This document shows positions 22,784-34,451 of a stretch of DNA of 64,000 nucleotides, piece after piece. The stretch is from Prostheceraeus crozeri (taxonomy: Eukaryota; Platyhelminthes; Polycladida; Euryleptidae), in the NCBI GenBank assembly GCA_907163375.1, contig CAJQUW010005765.1, forward strand, positions 434,001 to 498,000, written 5' to 3'. Under the pieces are notes generated by a model. That model was not told where the DNA came from. It did not search any database and saw only the letters and a list, made by a program, of their open reading frames with translations. Position numbers and translations under genes: made by a program. Each line of letters starts with the position of its first letter. The first letter of the stretch is position 1.

Positions 22784-22826
22784 AAATTAGACGGCCTTAA
22801 TCGTGCAATTAAGGCCGTTTAATTTG
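22784..22826. repeat. Strong 18-bp-stem hairpin
   Basis: AAATTAGACGGCCTTAAT is followed, after a six-base loop (CGTGCA), by ATTAAGGCCGTTTAATTT. One mismatched position apart, the stem is perfect. It could be a small palindromic insertion or an RNA hairpin. There is no run of T to suggest a terminator, and the setting is eukaryotic. Confidence 0.75.
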
Positions 22827-23250
22827 GAATTGGAGCTATATAAACGACTTTCATAGAAAAATGACATGTGAAATGTCGGCAGACAACCCTACTTACTCAG
22901 TAGGCCCTAATAGTGAAATCGATGACACACCACCCGGCCGTAATGGAATGGCAAAAAGAATGTTTAGGCTCACATAATAGGGTCCAGTAGTTGAAATGAT
23001 TCCGAGTTTTATTTAGGTAAACCTTCTTCAGAGAATTGTCGTGAGGCATGCACTTCTACTCTTCTATAATAAAATTGTCAATTCGAAGATGAAGCAAAAC
23101 AAAAAATCTTTATGTTGTTTCTGGCAACTTTTGCAAAAGATTTTGACCAATTATTGTAAGGGTAGAATTCTTTAACCCACTGCGCAATTGACTATGCTTG
23201 TCCCTCCTGACGCTCTACTGACTTTCTGTTGATTGTTTTTAGTTTTTTTG

Positions 23251-23345
23251 CCCCTTAAGAAGCGTGAATACACGAAACGTCGGTCCTGTAAGCCTACATA
23301 GTTTTTATTGCAATTTTGTAGCCAATAAATTCTTTAAGAAGATAC
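23251..23345 (+). repeat. Penelope-like 3' tail with degenerate hammerhead motif
   Basis: CTTAAGAA, a CGTG/CACG stem, GAAACGTC and then a short AT-rich tail (GCCAATAAATTCTTTAAG). The GAAACGTC and stem II match the hammerhead layout, but CUGANGA is degraded. Confidence 0.45.
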
Positions 23346-25450
23346 CTCAACGTACTTTTGATTCATCATGAAGAATCGTCTGTTTGCGACAATCGTGTTC
23401 ATCAAATACAGTGTGAATTCCAAAAACAATAATTAGTATTATAATATATATAGTAGCTATTTATAGTACTTTCTTATAGTAGTTCTATATTAGTATTACA
23501 TAGAACAATATATCATAGAACAATGATGATAGTATTATCAGTTCTCCAACGTTATCAAAATGTTGCCATTAGTTCAGGCCTCCCCGGCCAAAATACAAAT
23601 TTTTCTAGGCTTTTAGGTTTTCAAAAATCTCTCGAAATCTGCACGAGCGAGATCAAACAAAAATGGGAGACATTAATTTTGGACGGCATAAAATGGAAGC
23701 ATCATCAGCAAAGCTATAGCGAAGGATGTAAGCCTAATACAATCCATGAAGACTGGAAACAAATGGAGTAAGATGAAAATCAAGTAGGCCTATACATGTA
23801 GTCTACCAACTACGTTCAACTAGAATACTGCAGGTACTATAGTACTGTCCCAAATCAGAATTCCCAGCTAACACACATGTAAATACAAATCTCCTTGATG
23901 TACCACACTATCCCGAAAAAGGATTCTTAAGATGCCCTCACCGATATGCCCTCAAGCAAAGTCTATTATACAGGACTTTTCGACTTTGATGCTTAGAGAA
24001 ATTGATGAGCCAGTCGCTGCAGTGTCGATTTTATCCTTCTAGATGAATTTTGATAACTATGAAGCAATGGGAAAATTCTCCTAACAAATTGTACTTTGGT
24101 GTAAACAACGAATCCTTTTTAAGAGATGAAAGAAGAAATAGAGGCGGGCTGATGATACCGCAGTACATGAAAAAGTACATGCATAGGCTAAACCGTCATT
24201 CAGGCTAAAATTCAAACCGCAAGCCATATCCATTATTATAACAATGACATGAGACAAGCCATTACTCAAAATGATGTATCTTTCAATACGACCGAATTTC
24301 AATTTCGACAGCAAAATGCAGATTCAAAATCTGTTTCACGGCAGGCCTATGTGAAATGGAGAAGATCCTTTTCAAGAACTCATACCTAAAATGCTGCTTC
24401 GTTCCTATGCCGCTATCTAGTTGACTGCTTCTTGACAAGCATCCTTCCTTTCGGTCCATATTTCTCTACAACCAAGTTTGTGTACATACGCATCAGGCTA
24501 ATTGTATTACTTAAATCGATGAATTAATTTATAGATTATTTGCTGGTGTTAACGATGACTTTACTGTGTTTTGTAGGCTCACTGCTATGTAGCCGTTTTT
24601 CATTTGAAGCCAAATATAAATTTATAGTAGAAATGTATTATAGTATGAAATTATTTTTTGTCCATTCCTGCAAATGCGAATATACATGTACCTATTTAAC
24701 ACTATGCATAAGGCTTATATTCGTAGCAGTAGGATGTTGCCAATTTTATGTTGAATTTAAATTCCAATGAACAGACAGGCGAAACATGCCCATGCACGCT
24801 TTCCAAAAGTTATATGTAATTGAGGCAACTGAAAAACGTGAATTGTGGTAAACGCCATTAAAGAAATGACACTATTTTATAGCATGCAGCTACTTTGCTT
24901 TAGGGGGCTGGAAATGGACTTTCAATAAAGATATTGTTGAAATTTTGTTTCATAGGCATTAGAATGATAAGGTGGACCGGGGCAAGCTGTTAACAAAGTG
25001 TGACCTTGTAGAGAAGAATGTCGAATAAAAGCACCTTAATTGACAAAGATGTCCCCTAGCTTTGTTAAAGTATAGGCCTTAATATTCAATTCATAGCACT
25101 ATTTGTAAACTGCAGATAGAATCTATGTTTTCCGTAGTGAGTAGTTTGGAATTTTTATTTTTTTGCCCACAGTATTACTGTATGCGTATCAATTCATCAT
25201 CTCAAACTAAAGGGTCATTTTCACAGTTTTCTGCTTGAGGCTCATGTGTGCTCTTAAGATTGCAGGTTTGTCAATTTTTCATGATTTGTATTGATTTCAG
25301 CTGTAGAGAATTTTGCTATAGGAATGCTATTGTGCAAAATTCACAAGTGTGACGCGGCAAAATTCTTTCCCTGAGGAAGCGTTTTTTCAAGGTGACAAAT
25401 AAGTGGTGATTGGATTCGCGCACGAGTCGACACTGAGAATTAGGCCTAGC
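23346..25450. other. No gene recognised (inside the 8.46-kb insertion)
   Basis: Several open frames of 75-85 codons without domains or splice support. A TATAG/TACTAT-rich stretch near 23440-23520 is low complexity. Confidence 0.4.
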
Positions 25451-25454
25451 TTAA

Positions 25455-27317
25455 CCCATTTAAGGCCGCCTATGTAAATATTGGCAAATTTTCTATAAAA
25501 ACGGTGGTAAGTATTTCAGAGTGTTATAATTAAGAATAATATATGATGACCAGTTCATTACAATAACCCTATCTTAGAATTTAAAGCCGTAACGATTTCG
25601 TTACGATGGCGTCATATGATGTCAAAATATACAAATGCATGTTTTTTTTAAAATGCAGCTTATGAATTGCTCCAAGCAAATTCCTGCCGAAGTAATGAGT
25701 CATAGCTACAGCATGAAAGCTCTCCATCATATTTCAGAGGTATTTGTCGAAACTGTGAATTAGCAATTTAATCAGGCCTGCTTTATGCTACTTGTCGTTG
25801 CTGTTTGCTGTGAAGTCGTTATCGTTGAAATGAGAACAAGTTTTTATATTTCGAAATTCATGTCGAGAAATTGATTCTCTTTCTGCATCGACTCCAGTGG
25901 AGACTCCTCGGTCATTCGCAATGTCCACATAATATAGAACATCAAGAAATGAGCGCATTTGAGAGTGTTTAGTATTATGTAGGCCTAAACAATTCTTTTG
26001 TCCCGGGTAGTCACTGGTTTCTGCCACTGAGGTCGATAAGACCATCAGCATGCCTATCAAGCATCTCATAAAAATTCTTGCCTTGAAATGCATCCAGAGT
26101 TTGTTTGTCCTATCTGCGAAGATGGAAATTACCAATATTTGCCACTATGTTGACTGCTTTTTCTGTTTACTGAAATGATCATTCAAATCATATTTCGCTT
26201 CAATCTTACACTGCCTTACGATGTCACTAACCTCTGAGATATCGTTTGAGAGACTTACCTCTCAGACACATAAACTCATCATCGTTTCAAAACTCTGATG
26301 AATCATTTACTTATGGAGGTTTTGTGGCAACATTCATATACCGTGATCGTCGGCATTAGGCCTATTGCATATTTCAGTAACTTCTTTATCCATAGTTAGC
26401 AACAGCTTGGGTATTGTCTTCAGATAGCTACACAGGTTGATGTAATCAAGCTAAGCCTTTATAGATATTTTAAACCAGTTTGGGCCATCTCGAGCTCTGG
26501 CGTGCCCATGTAGGGAGAGACGCATCGTATACAGCCAAAGAAGTTTTGGATTGAAATTGCTCGAGTTTGAGGACATCTTTGTATTCTATGCCCAGGCGAA
26601 CTGGCACCCTGCAATGTTTATGATTATAAGCTATAAGAGAAAATGCTTGAGATTTGATCTCTCTTTCACTTGCTTCCGTACATGAGCTAGCAAGTCTAAT
26701 ATTGAGGAAATTACTACGGCAATTGACTTCGGTTGGTTTTGTGACGAGAAAGCCATAGACTATAAATAGCAACAAGCATTACAGACTCATAAAATACACT
26801 AAGAATGCAATATTCCAATGAAATTGTTCGTTTTCAGTATTCAACAAACATTAGTTTTAAAGAAAATTGATAGTATTCACCACCATTTACTTCATTTATA
26901 TTGTTGCTGTATTTAACATTTTTTTATATCATATTACGCCAGTGTAACTAAAACGTTACGGTTCAAAAAAATTACGTGCCATGTCATGAATGAATATCCG
27001 AGCAAGTATTGATTGCTATTTTCGGTATTTGATGGATAATGAGATCACGCAAATGACATTGACAGTAAATTACATGTGGACGTTCATACACTGGGCCTTT
27101 AAGTATATTAGCAGATTTTAAGCCCATTTTTTGTCTAATTTCGCGATAAAATATAAGCACTAAAAAGTGATAAATTTTGAATTGGCGATTGTTTACCTGA
27201 AAATATGTGATAAATAATGTATGGTAATCAAAATATTGTATCATATGTCGCAAGCTGGAGAAGACAGCAGATTCCGAAAAGTGCTGTAACGAAAACGTTA
27301 CACTGGCGCTAAATGGG
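25455..27317. mobile_element. piggyBac-like non-autonomous element with TTAA duplication
   Basis: TTAA at 25451-25454 and 27318-27321 flanks inverted ends CCCATTTAAGGCCGCC and, from the right, CCCATTTAGCGCCAGT. TTAA duplication with C-rich ends is characteristic of piggyBac transposons. Palindromes of the form GTAACG...CGTTAC occur inside both ends (near 25590, 26950 and 27285), likely subterminal motifs. Length is 1863 bp; the open frames inside (up to 115 codons) are not transposase-like. Confidence 0.85.
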
Positions 27318-27321
27318 TTAA

Positions 27322-28023
27322 AATGTCACGCTTGTGATTACAGAACATTTAAGAAATCGTATGAGACTTGGCAGTTTTAATAAAGAGTATTTTTATAAGA
27401 CTACCCATTTCTTTATTTTCTGCACCCAGAAACTATACAAATATTTTTATATTTTTTAGACCATTGAATATTGATACTTTGCGAACTTCTGCCAAATTAT
27501 GTTTACATTATTGTGTAAATGGTTGTCATTTGATCAAGATGAACAATTCTAGGATTTGTATGGCAACTTGCCCTGAGCATGTTGACGCAGTTTTCATTTT
27601 CTGTTTTTACTGCATTTGTGCAAAATTTCTGCATGTCGCTAAGTGACGACTAAAAATTGCTGAGAGTTATTTGCTAAATCTGTCTAGTGCTCTATCATCA
27701 GTGTCTAACATACATTGGAAAAAAATAATTTCTCGATTTAATATGATGCATTTATGCAAGACAGGCGGTCACCCTACTATATAGTCAGGGAATTCGGCAC
27801 CTTGAAATTTACCCACTTCAATTAGATTTTGGTAGCCTATTTATTGACTATCTTGAATAATAGATTCTAAGGGGACCTCGTCAACCAGTCCATCTGATTC
27901 TACCAGGCCATTTGCATGCAAGCCTAAACTATATGAAGAGGTAGAAACGTTCTGTAACTTACTCTGTGATGGTTGATCGCGATTATGAATGCATGATTCT
28001 CCCCTCCAACTTATTATGCAATC
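27322..28023. other. No gene recognised
   Basis: Between the piggyBac-like element and the right iteron array. A 92-codon frame at 27368-27646 has no recognised domain. Confidence 0.4.
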
Positions 28024-28320
28024 GTGAGTCAAATATTCAATATGCGTCAAAACGTCTGACTTGAGTCTAATAGTCCAACGTGTCAGAATACCGTCGTGAG
28101 TCAAAAAGTATGACTTGCGTCAGCAAGAACGAAAATCTGGAGTCTCCGAAACCGAAACCGGCGGAAAGTATTGAAAGCATGTAATCAATACATCTCAGCA
28201 AAACTCACCTGTACACCAAATTTGGTGAGATGCGAGCGTGCGGAACAAAGTCCATTTGCGTCAAAAATTCTGACTGCGTCAAAATGTCCAACTTGGCGTC
28301 ATTTTGTCTGACTTGCGTCA
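28024..28320 (-). repeat. Right iteron array of the 8.46-kb insertion
   Basis: Inverted counterpart of the left array: GTGAGTCAAA, ATGCGTCAAA, TTGCGTCAGC, TTTGCGTCAAA, ACTGCGTCAAAATG, TTGGCGTCATTTTG, and finally GACTTGCGTCA at the edge. The last three units are spaced about 19-21 bp. A central stretch (28125-28245) lacks the motif. Confidence 0.75.
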
Positions 28321-28601
28321 TCTACTGACTCTAAGGCGGCGTTTATCGCATTAATTGTAAAAGTTGTCCCAAATTTTATGTAGGTGAGACAGGTCGTACG
28401 TTTGATGTTCGGTGTAAAGAACATGAAAGAGCTGTTCAAAACTTTGGTCCAAATAATGCCATAGCTCAACATTGTATAGGTTCTGATCATGCTATTGATT
28501 TTGATGACCATGATATCTTGTCTCGGTGCAACGATTTTCGTGTTAGACGCATCATTGAATCCTCTTTTATCAAGGTCAGTCAGTCTGATGTCATGAATTA
28601 A
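28321..28601 (+). pseudogene. GIY-YIG endonuclease of the split Penelope element
   Basis: Reading GGC GGC GTT from 28335 gives GVYRINCKSCPKFYVGETGR with the GVY and YVG that name the family. The conserved Arg lies in GRTFDVRCKEHERA, then AQHC, and the catalytic-type Glu is in RRIIESSFIK, ending MN* at 28601. Upstream, TCT AAG GCG is a linker in another frame; a single missing base near 28337 explains the shift. The domain nicks target DNA for retrotransposition. It belongs with the RT ending at 19857, from which the 8.46-kb insertion separates it. Confidence 0.88.
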
Positions 28602-28697
28602 AATATGGGTTTCCACCAGCCTGATTTGCTGACAGCCAAGCGCGTTGTAAATAGTGTTTGTCGCTGATTTTGTGTACAATGATCCCTTCCCATTTTA

Positions 28698-28743
28698 TTT
28701 CACTTGAGAAGGGAAGCAGTGTCTTCCGAAACGTCGTGACATT
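28698..28743 (+). ncRNA. Degenerate hammerhead-type motif in the 3' tail of the split Penelope element
   Basis: About 100 bp after the endonuclease stop: CAC/GTG helix I, TTGAGAA in place of CUGANGA, a GGAAG/CTTCC stem II, then GAAAC and GTC. Position and layout match hammerheads in Penelope tails, but two core bases differ, so activity is doubtful. Confidence 0.4.
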
Positions 28744-29510
28744 TTGGAAAAACATTTCTCCGTAACTTATTGTGGCATATTTTCAATTCATCGATCAATG
28801 GAAGCATATTTTCCTTGAATCAGCCTCACCCTCTACACTGAGTACCTGCAGTCGCTAAACTCTTTGTCACATTTAAGTTACCTCACGATTTAGCGATGTC
28901 TCCAAGTATCCCATGTTACGGCACACTCTCAATGATTTACATCTATGTAGCATCGATTTTACATTGATCTTAACGATTTACATCGCCTTGGTAACAAATG
29001 TGTAATCGTCTTGATATGATGTGCGTGCTTATAACATGACATGAAATAGGGCCTGATATGTTAGGGTGCGCACGCATGCGCTTTTTTCAGTGACACTTAA
29101 ATATGACATGTGCGTTTACTGGTCACGCACGTTTTCATCGCTTTACTGAAGAATGTCTAATTGATCAAAGATAGCAATGTTCTCCAAAAGTTATAGGCCC
29201 TATCTTAAGAGTTTTTAACTTTTGTTTATTGCTTTAATACAATGCAAAAGTATACTATTAAGTGCACGCCTGTGACTGTTCAAAAAATGTTGAATCAGTT
29301 AACATTTTTACTTGAGTCTAATTTTGCAAGCGTGGTTTTGCATATTTCAGATTTTAGAGCCCAAATTGTGCATCAAGTTATCACAAACACAAAATATTTG
29401 TCACACTTACTATGAAGAAAGCATTTTCGGTAGCTGAGGAAATTTGCCTTGACTGAACATGTAGATGTTAAAAATTTTGTATTGAAGGAAAGTCAAGTTG
29501 TTTATTATTA
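28744..29510. other. No gene recognised
   Basis: 3' remainder of the Penelope element (end not defined) and AT-rich flank. Nothing coding. Confidence 0.4.
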
Positions 29511-29590
29511 AATCGTATAAAAGGTTGATCAATATATTTCGACTATTACACCATAGCCATTATCAAGAAAAGAATTCATGGTAAATACAA
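29511..29590 (-). repeat. Penelope-like 3' tail with hammerhead-like motif
   Basis: On the minus strand: CTTGATAATGG, a GGCTAT/ATAGTC stem, GAAA, and ATTGATCAAC. The GAAA and stem II agree with the hammerhead layout; the first core element is degraded. It adjoins the foldback element. Confidence 0.45.
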
Positions 29591-29618
29591 AAGATTTAAA
29601 ATTTGATGTAGAGAATTA

Positions 29619-30370
29619 GTCCGGGAGCTAGCGTGAAGTTGTGCAGGGAACGAGGTAGTACATAAAACTTTCACATAGCATAGTACACCTCTAACCTACT
29701 GCAAAACTTCGCGTCTGCCGGATCAGATCATTTGCTTTTCAGAAATAGAGAGGATAACACAATCCTATGTATTTCCAGTGGTAAAATTGTGACATTTAAG
29801 GTGTTTTGATTCCATTTTTTCAAATTTTTGCTCATAAAAGTTACACAAATTGGTATTTTGTTGAACTGGTTATTATAGAAATCATCTACAGATCATGATC
29901 TTTCAAATGAGTTATCATTCAGTGACAGAGGATGAAGTAAAGTGTACAAACAGACACTTTTCGTTAAAGTAGGCCTATATCAACAATTTTCCTGAAATTT
30001 CTATGTTAAAATTTGCAGTTACACCAACGAAAAGTGTCTGTTTGTACACTTTACTTCATCCTCTGTCATTGAATGATAACTCATTTGAAAGATCATGATC
30101 TGTAGATGATTTCTATAATAACCAGTTCAACAAAATACCAATTTGTGTAACTTTTATGAGCAAAAATTCGAAAAAATGGAGTCAACACCTTAAATGTTAC
30201 AATTTTACCACTGGAAATACATAGGATTGTGTTATCCTCTCTATTTCTGAAAAGCAAATGATCTGATCCGGCAGACGCGAAGTTTTGCAGTAGGTTAGAG
30301 GTGTACTATGCTATGTGAAAGTTTTATGTACTACCTCGTTCCCTGCACAACTTCACGCTAGCTCCCAGAC
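29619..30370. mobile_element. Foldback element with 346-bp arms, copy 1
   Basis: The arms 29619-29965 and 30026-30370 are almost perfect inverted copies around a 60-bp spacer. Ends are GTCCGGGAGCTAGCGTG and, inverted, GTCTGGGAGCTAGCGTG. TA flanks both ends (29617-29618, 30371-30372), compatible with a TA target duplication. No protein is encoded. A transcript would fold into a long hairpin. A second copy is at 35721-36148. Confidence 0.88.
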
Positions 30371-30516
30371 TATCATAGAATTAACACTGTAAAGACTTAT
30401 AAACATGAATGATATCTATTATATGTAGAATGAAAAGATATCTGGCAGCAGAAATGTGCTGCTAACCCATCTCTCCCCAACCTCCCAACCAAAAAATTCA
30501 TTATGAAAAATTACAT

Positions 30517-31160
30517 TTACAAGAATTCTTTTAGCCCTTCACATTCAGCTCGACTATTAATCGAGGGCTTAAACTTCCGTATAAAGATGGATTCCTTGAG
30601 TCTTAAATTTGGTTCATCGTCTGCTGTTGTTAATATCTTTATGTTAAATTTTTTATTTTTGCATGTTATTTTGTGATTAAAAATAGATGAGCGAGATGTA
30701 GTTAAATGCTCTCTGATGCGGATATGAAGGGGGCGAATCGTACTGCCGATATGGTTTTGATGACATTTATCACATTTCACTTCATATACAGTATTTCTTC
30801 TGAAGCATAATGTCGGATCCTTAATAGCACAATTTTTGAGTTTACATGTATTATTTTCTCTTCGTTTCCGTAGTATATTTCCCAGTGTTTTTGTTTTTCG
30901 GGTGAGTTTTACATTGATTCCTTCACGTCTGAATATGTGTTTGATTTTTTGTCCAATTCATCATTTATGTAATCCATTTTCAAATACATTACTTGATTAT
31001 TTGTCATCGTGTTACGCCGACGTTTCTTCTTGCTTTTTGAATGTCGGAATTGTATCAGGATAGCCATTTGCCTTGAGTGTTTCGTTGAATCTGTTTTCAT
31101 GTTTACGAAAGTCAATATTAAACGTGCATCTTTGCTTGATTCTTTCTCTTTCATTCTGGA
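30517..31160 (-). pseudogene. Penelope-like C-terminal RT and GIY-YIG fragment
   Basis: The minus-strand reading from about 31160 gives DYINDELDKK and GINVKLTRKTKTLGN (linker), then LCFRRNTVYEVKCDKCHQNH and IGSTIRPLHIRIREHL. TVY...IGS and the following Arg/His residues are the GIY-YIG core, and a Glu follows in RLKESIFIRKFKPS. Several frameshifts occur before 30780; the endonuclease itself is open for 87 codons. This is a different family from the one at 18235. Confidence 0.85.
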
Positions 31161-32939
31161 TATAATCGATTTTGGATTATAGTGGTATGCAGGAGCGCCT
31201 AGCGGTAATTTTTAGGTATTTTCGGTAGCGCCTAGCATGATAAATAATGCCAGCTCAACATCGCATAAGATAGAAGAAATCCTCAGACTTGAATAATGCG
31301 CAATTGATTGTTCAAGTCTCGACATGTCCCTTGCCTGCTATACTGACATAGCATCCTCTAACGCGATCTCAACAGTGAAATTCCAGTCGATGTCGAAACT
31401 CTGATTGATGCTGTTGGTAGCACACATTAATTCAGACAAAACTCCACACTTTTTGTCTAGCTCGACAATAAATGAAAATTTTATGAAGGATGTATACATT
31501 AAGCACATCAAAAATTTTCTACCTGAAATTCGACTACCAGATGGCACTGATGCGATCTTGGTGAAGGTTAATAATTTTGAGTGATTAATATCAGTGCTAC
31601 ACGTTCGTAAATGGCTTCTCAATTGTATGAAGAAGATTATATTGCATTGGAAATTTGAGTTTCCTGCTGATTGTTGGATCAAGTTGTGTAATTGCTGTGT
31701 CTCAACAGCCTGGCTAACATTCGATCAGTGTTAGTTTGATAAAACACCGACTTGAAAATTGCCGCATAAAAAATCGGAAAAATTTCAAAGTTTTTCAAAA
31801 ATAGAAAAATGGAGATTTCTATTTTTCAAACGAACTACAAGTGATACAAAAATTGATATACCACAATATCTAAATTAAGTAGGGGGAACCGAATCACCAC
31901 ATCCAGGACATCAATTAATGATCTTCAGAGCTCGCTGCATTAAGGGCTAAAGTACTGAATTTGAAAACATGAATTTGTCCGTCATAAATGAGTATTTTCT
32001 TGATCAAGCTTTGATTCATCATCTAATTAACAATCTTTGCGAACGTTACATTAACTATTTACCTTCACGAATTCCGAAGAGTTCTCACTGGTTGTATCGA
32101 TTATTATGCTACATGTATCCATTCCGTCAATCACACATTTAGATAACACTTTTTAAATGTTGTTAACGCAAGAGGCATGTTGAAACATGCCTTTCTATCG
32201 ATTTTGTTGACTTAGTGCTATGACTGCAATTATATACATTGAACATCATCTTGTATAAACAATTGCAGGTGGAAACATGGAGTTTCACCTTATAAGTACT
32301 ACGAATTTCTCATCAAAAGGATCACGTGAATACCTCCTCTCAGTGAATAGGTGAGTTCCTGTGAATAGTCGATTACAGAAGCTTGAATCCTTTAAGTGTC
32401 AGATAGATTGCTTTTAATTATCAGTTGAATGCGCATAGATATGAAAGTTAGTAGCATATCCAGCTATCCTCGAGAGATCTCCAGTAAATCAGATTATTTT
32501 AACTAAGGTTCGATAAAGAAAAATTGTCTGTGCACACAGGCCTAATCTCTTCCTGGGGGAGACAAGGATTACCTGAGCTGTTTCCTGATCTCAAGATCAA
32601 ATCTACTATCTTAAATCTTGATGCTGGGATAACGTTCGACACTTTGCATCGAGTAAGATTCTCACAACATCAGTTATTGATTTGAAAGCAGGCCCGATCC
32701 TAATGCACTTCCGAGGTCAACAAAATATGTGGTCCAAAAAGTACCATTAATTTTACGGAAAATTGAACTTTGTTCTCATACGATTTCTACTCATAATCCG
32801 TTGGAAAGCCGACTAGGGAGGAAAATGATCTAGCTTGCACATAAAATATCGCAGAGCAATGTAGACAAAAGCCTGACCATTTTGTTCATCTTTGTTCTAA
32901 TTTAGTTTTGAAATATTGCCATGTAAGATGTCATTGCAC
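31161..32939. other. No gene recognised
   Basis: A 114-codon minus-strand frame (31338-31682) has no recognised domain and no convincing splice signals. The rest is AT-rich. Confidence 0.4.
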
Positions 32940-32941
32940 TA

Positions 32942-33386
32942 AGTGACATGCCACGCGTGATTCACGCGTAATTACGGAACACCCCAAACATCCGTGGTTA
33001 AGGACATTCTATTCTTCTACCCGCGTACATACGCGCTGCACTAAGAGTCAGAAATCACTTGATCTGATGCTGTTAAAACATGGGAAATGTTTATGAATAC
33101 GCGCGGACGAGCGTTTATTGTTTGCGCGTCGTCTACGGTTGTCTGCGCTGCCGCTTGAACCACGGATGAACCGCTAAGCATGTTCTGTCTTCCCTGAGCA
33201 TGAAATTAAGGTCCTATCACATTGTTTAGCCTCTGATACATGCAGACACATGAGACGCAAAGTCTATATAACAGGACTGCCAACTATACTAACTTATATG
33301 ACTTATATTGCAGCAATTTTAGCCACGGATGTTTGGGGTCATGTGTTCACGCGTGAATTACGCGTGATTGAGCGTGGCATGTCACC
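32942..33386. mobile_element. 445-bp MITE with TA duplication
   Basis: Inverted ends: AGTGACATGCCACGCGTGAT on the left and GGTGACATGCCACGCTCAAT read from the right. The homology continues to CCCCAAACATCCGTGG, giving arms of about 60-70 bp. TA flanks both sides (32940-32941, 33387-33388). Rich in ACGCGT/CGCG, unlike its surroundings. Non-coding. Confidence 0.82.
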
Positions 33387-33388
33387 TA

Positions 33389-34195
33389 GTTTGATCATTA
33401 AATAAAATATTTATTTCAGGCTCCATTCATAATTCATTGCTAATTGTGATTGTCCAAAAGAGTAAAATGTTTTTTTCGTTTGATGAATTTGCGTGTGCTC
33501 GTATATTAATGAACTTTACTAGGGTATTTTTTCTAATAGTACCAAGCAGGCTACGACTTCTCCAAGAGCCAAAATCCAACATTAATGCCACATTCACATG
33601 ATGACTATGATTTGAATTCTGATGTAGCCCATCATGCCGATATCGCAAGGAGGCCTACCTGATCTTGCCTCTCAGATTTTGCTTCGCAGCTTCTGATGAT
33701 TTTTAATTTCTATCTTCTAGTAGCGACATAAAAATTGCATAGAAATTTTGTGATAATTTATCCATACTCATCAATTAAAGGATCAGACATTTTTTGAAAT
33801 CATTGATTTCATTGCAATGACGATGAAAATATTGTCCTACGATGCGGTTAATTGTTCTCTATATAAATAGGCTGCCTACCCATCATGATGAAGACAGTCC
33901 GCGGAAGTGATTTGGTCATTATCGACGATCTTATGCATTGTGAGGACTGAAAGAAACGTAGAGCGAATTATTAATCAGCTTAGGAGGGTGGTTCCAAATG
34001 GAATAAACTGCCATTCTTCTGAACATGCATACAGTGGGCAATTCCATTTGATCGTACGTTAGATTTTGCAACATATTTCTGTGTACATATATTTTGATAG
34101 AAGAAGGATATTTATTAGCAGCTGCTACCATGAACCTGCAAAACTCTTATAGTTGATGTGTGCAGATTAATCTTGATTGTTTCTTTCAAATATAG
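33389..34195. other. No gene recognised
   Basis: Short open frames only; no terminal repeats. Confidence 0.4.
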
Positions 34196-34451
34196 GAGAA
34201 AAAATGTTCAAAGCCACCGTTCGTACGTTTCACTAAGGAGACACGAAAAGCACTTACCATGGCTATCAAATTCCTGCTCTCCTACAATTGATGGAAAGAT
34301 AATATTTCCCAGAAATATAATTGATGATCAACTTTACTGCAGAGTTATCATGATCAAGCAACTAGATGAGTTTATGAAAGATTTAAAAACGTCCGTACGT
34401 TTTAGTGATGAAAATTTTTCGGAAAATTTTGAAAGCCTTGATTTTTTGTGA
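34196..34451 (+). CDS. Possible host exon, unknown
   Basis: A pyrimidine-rich tract ending TATAG (AG at 34194-34195) could be a splice acceptor. From there a frame of 85 codons runs to TGA, with phrases KNVQSHRSYVSLRRHEKHL and QLDEFMKDLKTSVRFSDENF. The C-terminal half is acidic and looks protein-like. No domain, no partner exon and no poly(A) signal close by, so this is a weak call. Confidence 0.25.

Larger units (their letters stand above)
19858..28320. mobile_element. 8.46-kb insertion bounded by inverted TGACGCA iteron arrays, splitting a Penelope element
   Basis: The two edges are inverted copies. The left starts TGACGCAAGTCGGACAA and the right, inverted, TGACGCAAGTCAGACAA, each followed by TGACGC. 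Further TGACGCA/TGACTCA motifs fill about 280-300 bp inside both edges. Left of it the Penelope RT ends at codon CAA (19855-19857). Right of it the endonuclease linker resumes (28321). Joined directly, the two sides give a plausible RT-linker-endonuclease without duplication. No long coding frame is inside. The interior carries a Penelope fragment (21310-21890), hammerhead-type tails, a hairpin and a piggyBac-like element. Long inverted ends built from short tandem units recall the foldback TU elements described in sea urchins; that link is an inference. Confidence 0.7.

Noticed and set aside
19858..28320. CRISPR-like array at the TGACGCA repeats
   Set aside because: Units are too short and irregular, the setting is eukaryotic, and the arrays are inverted at the two edges of one insertion.
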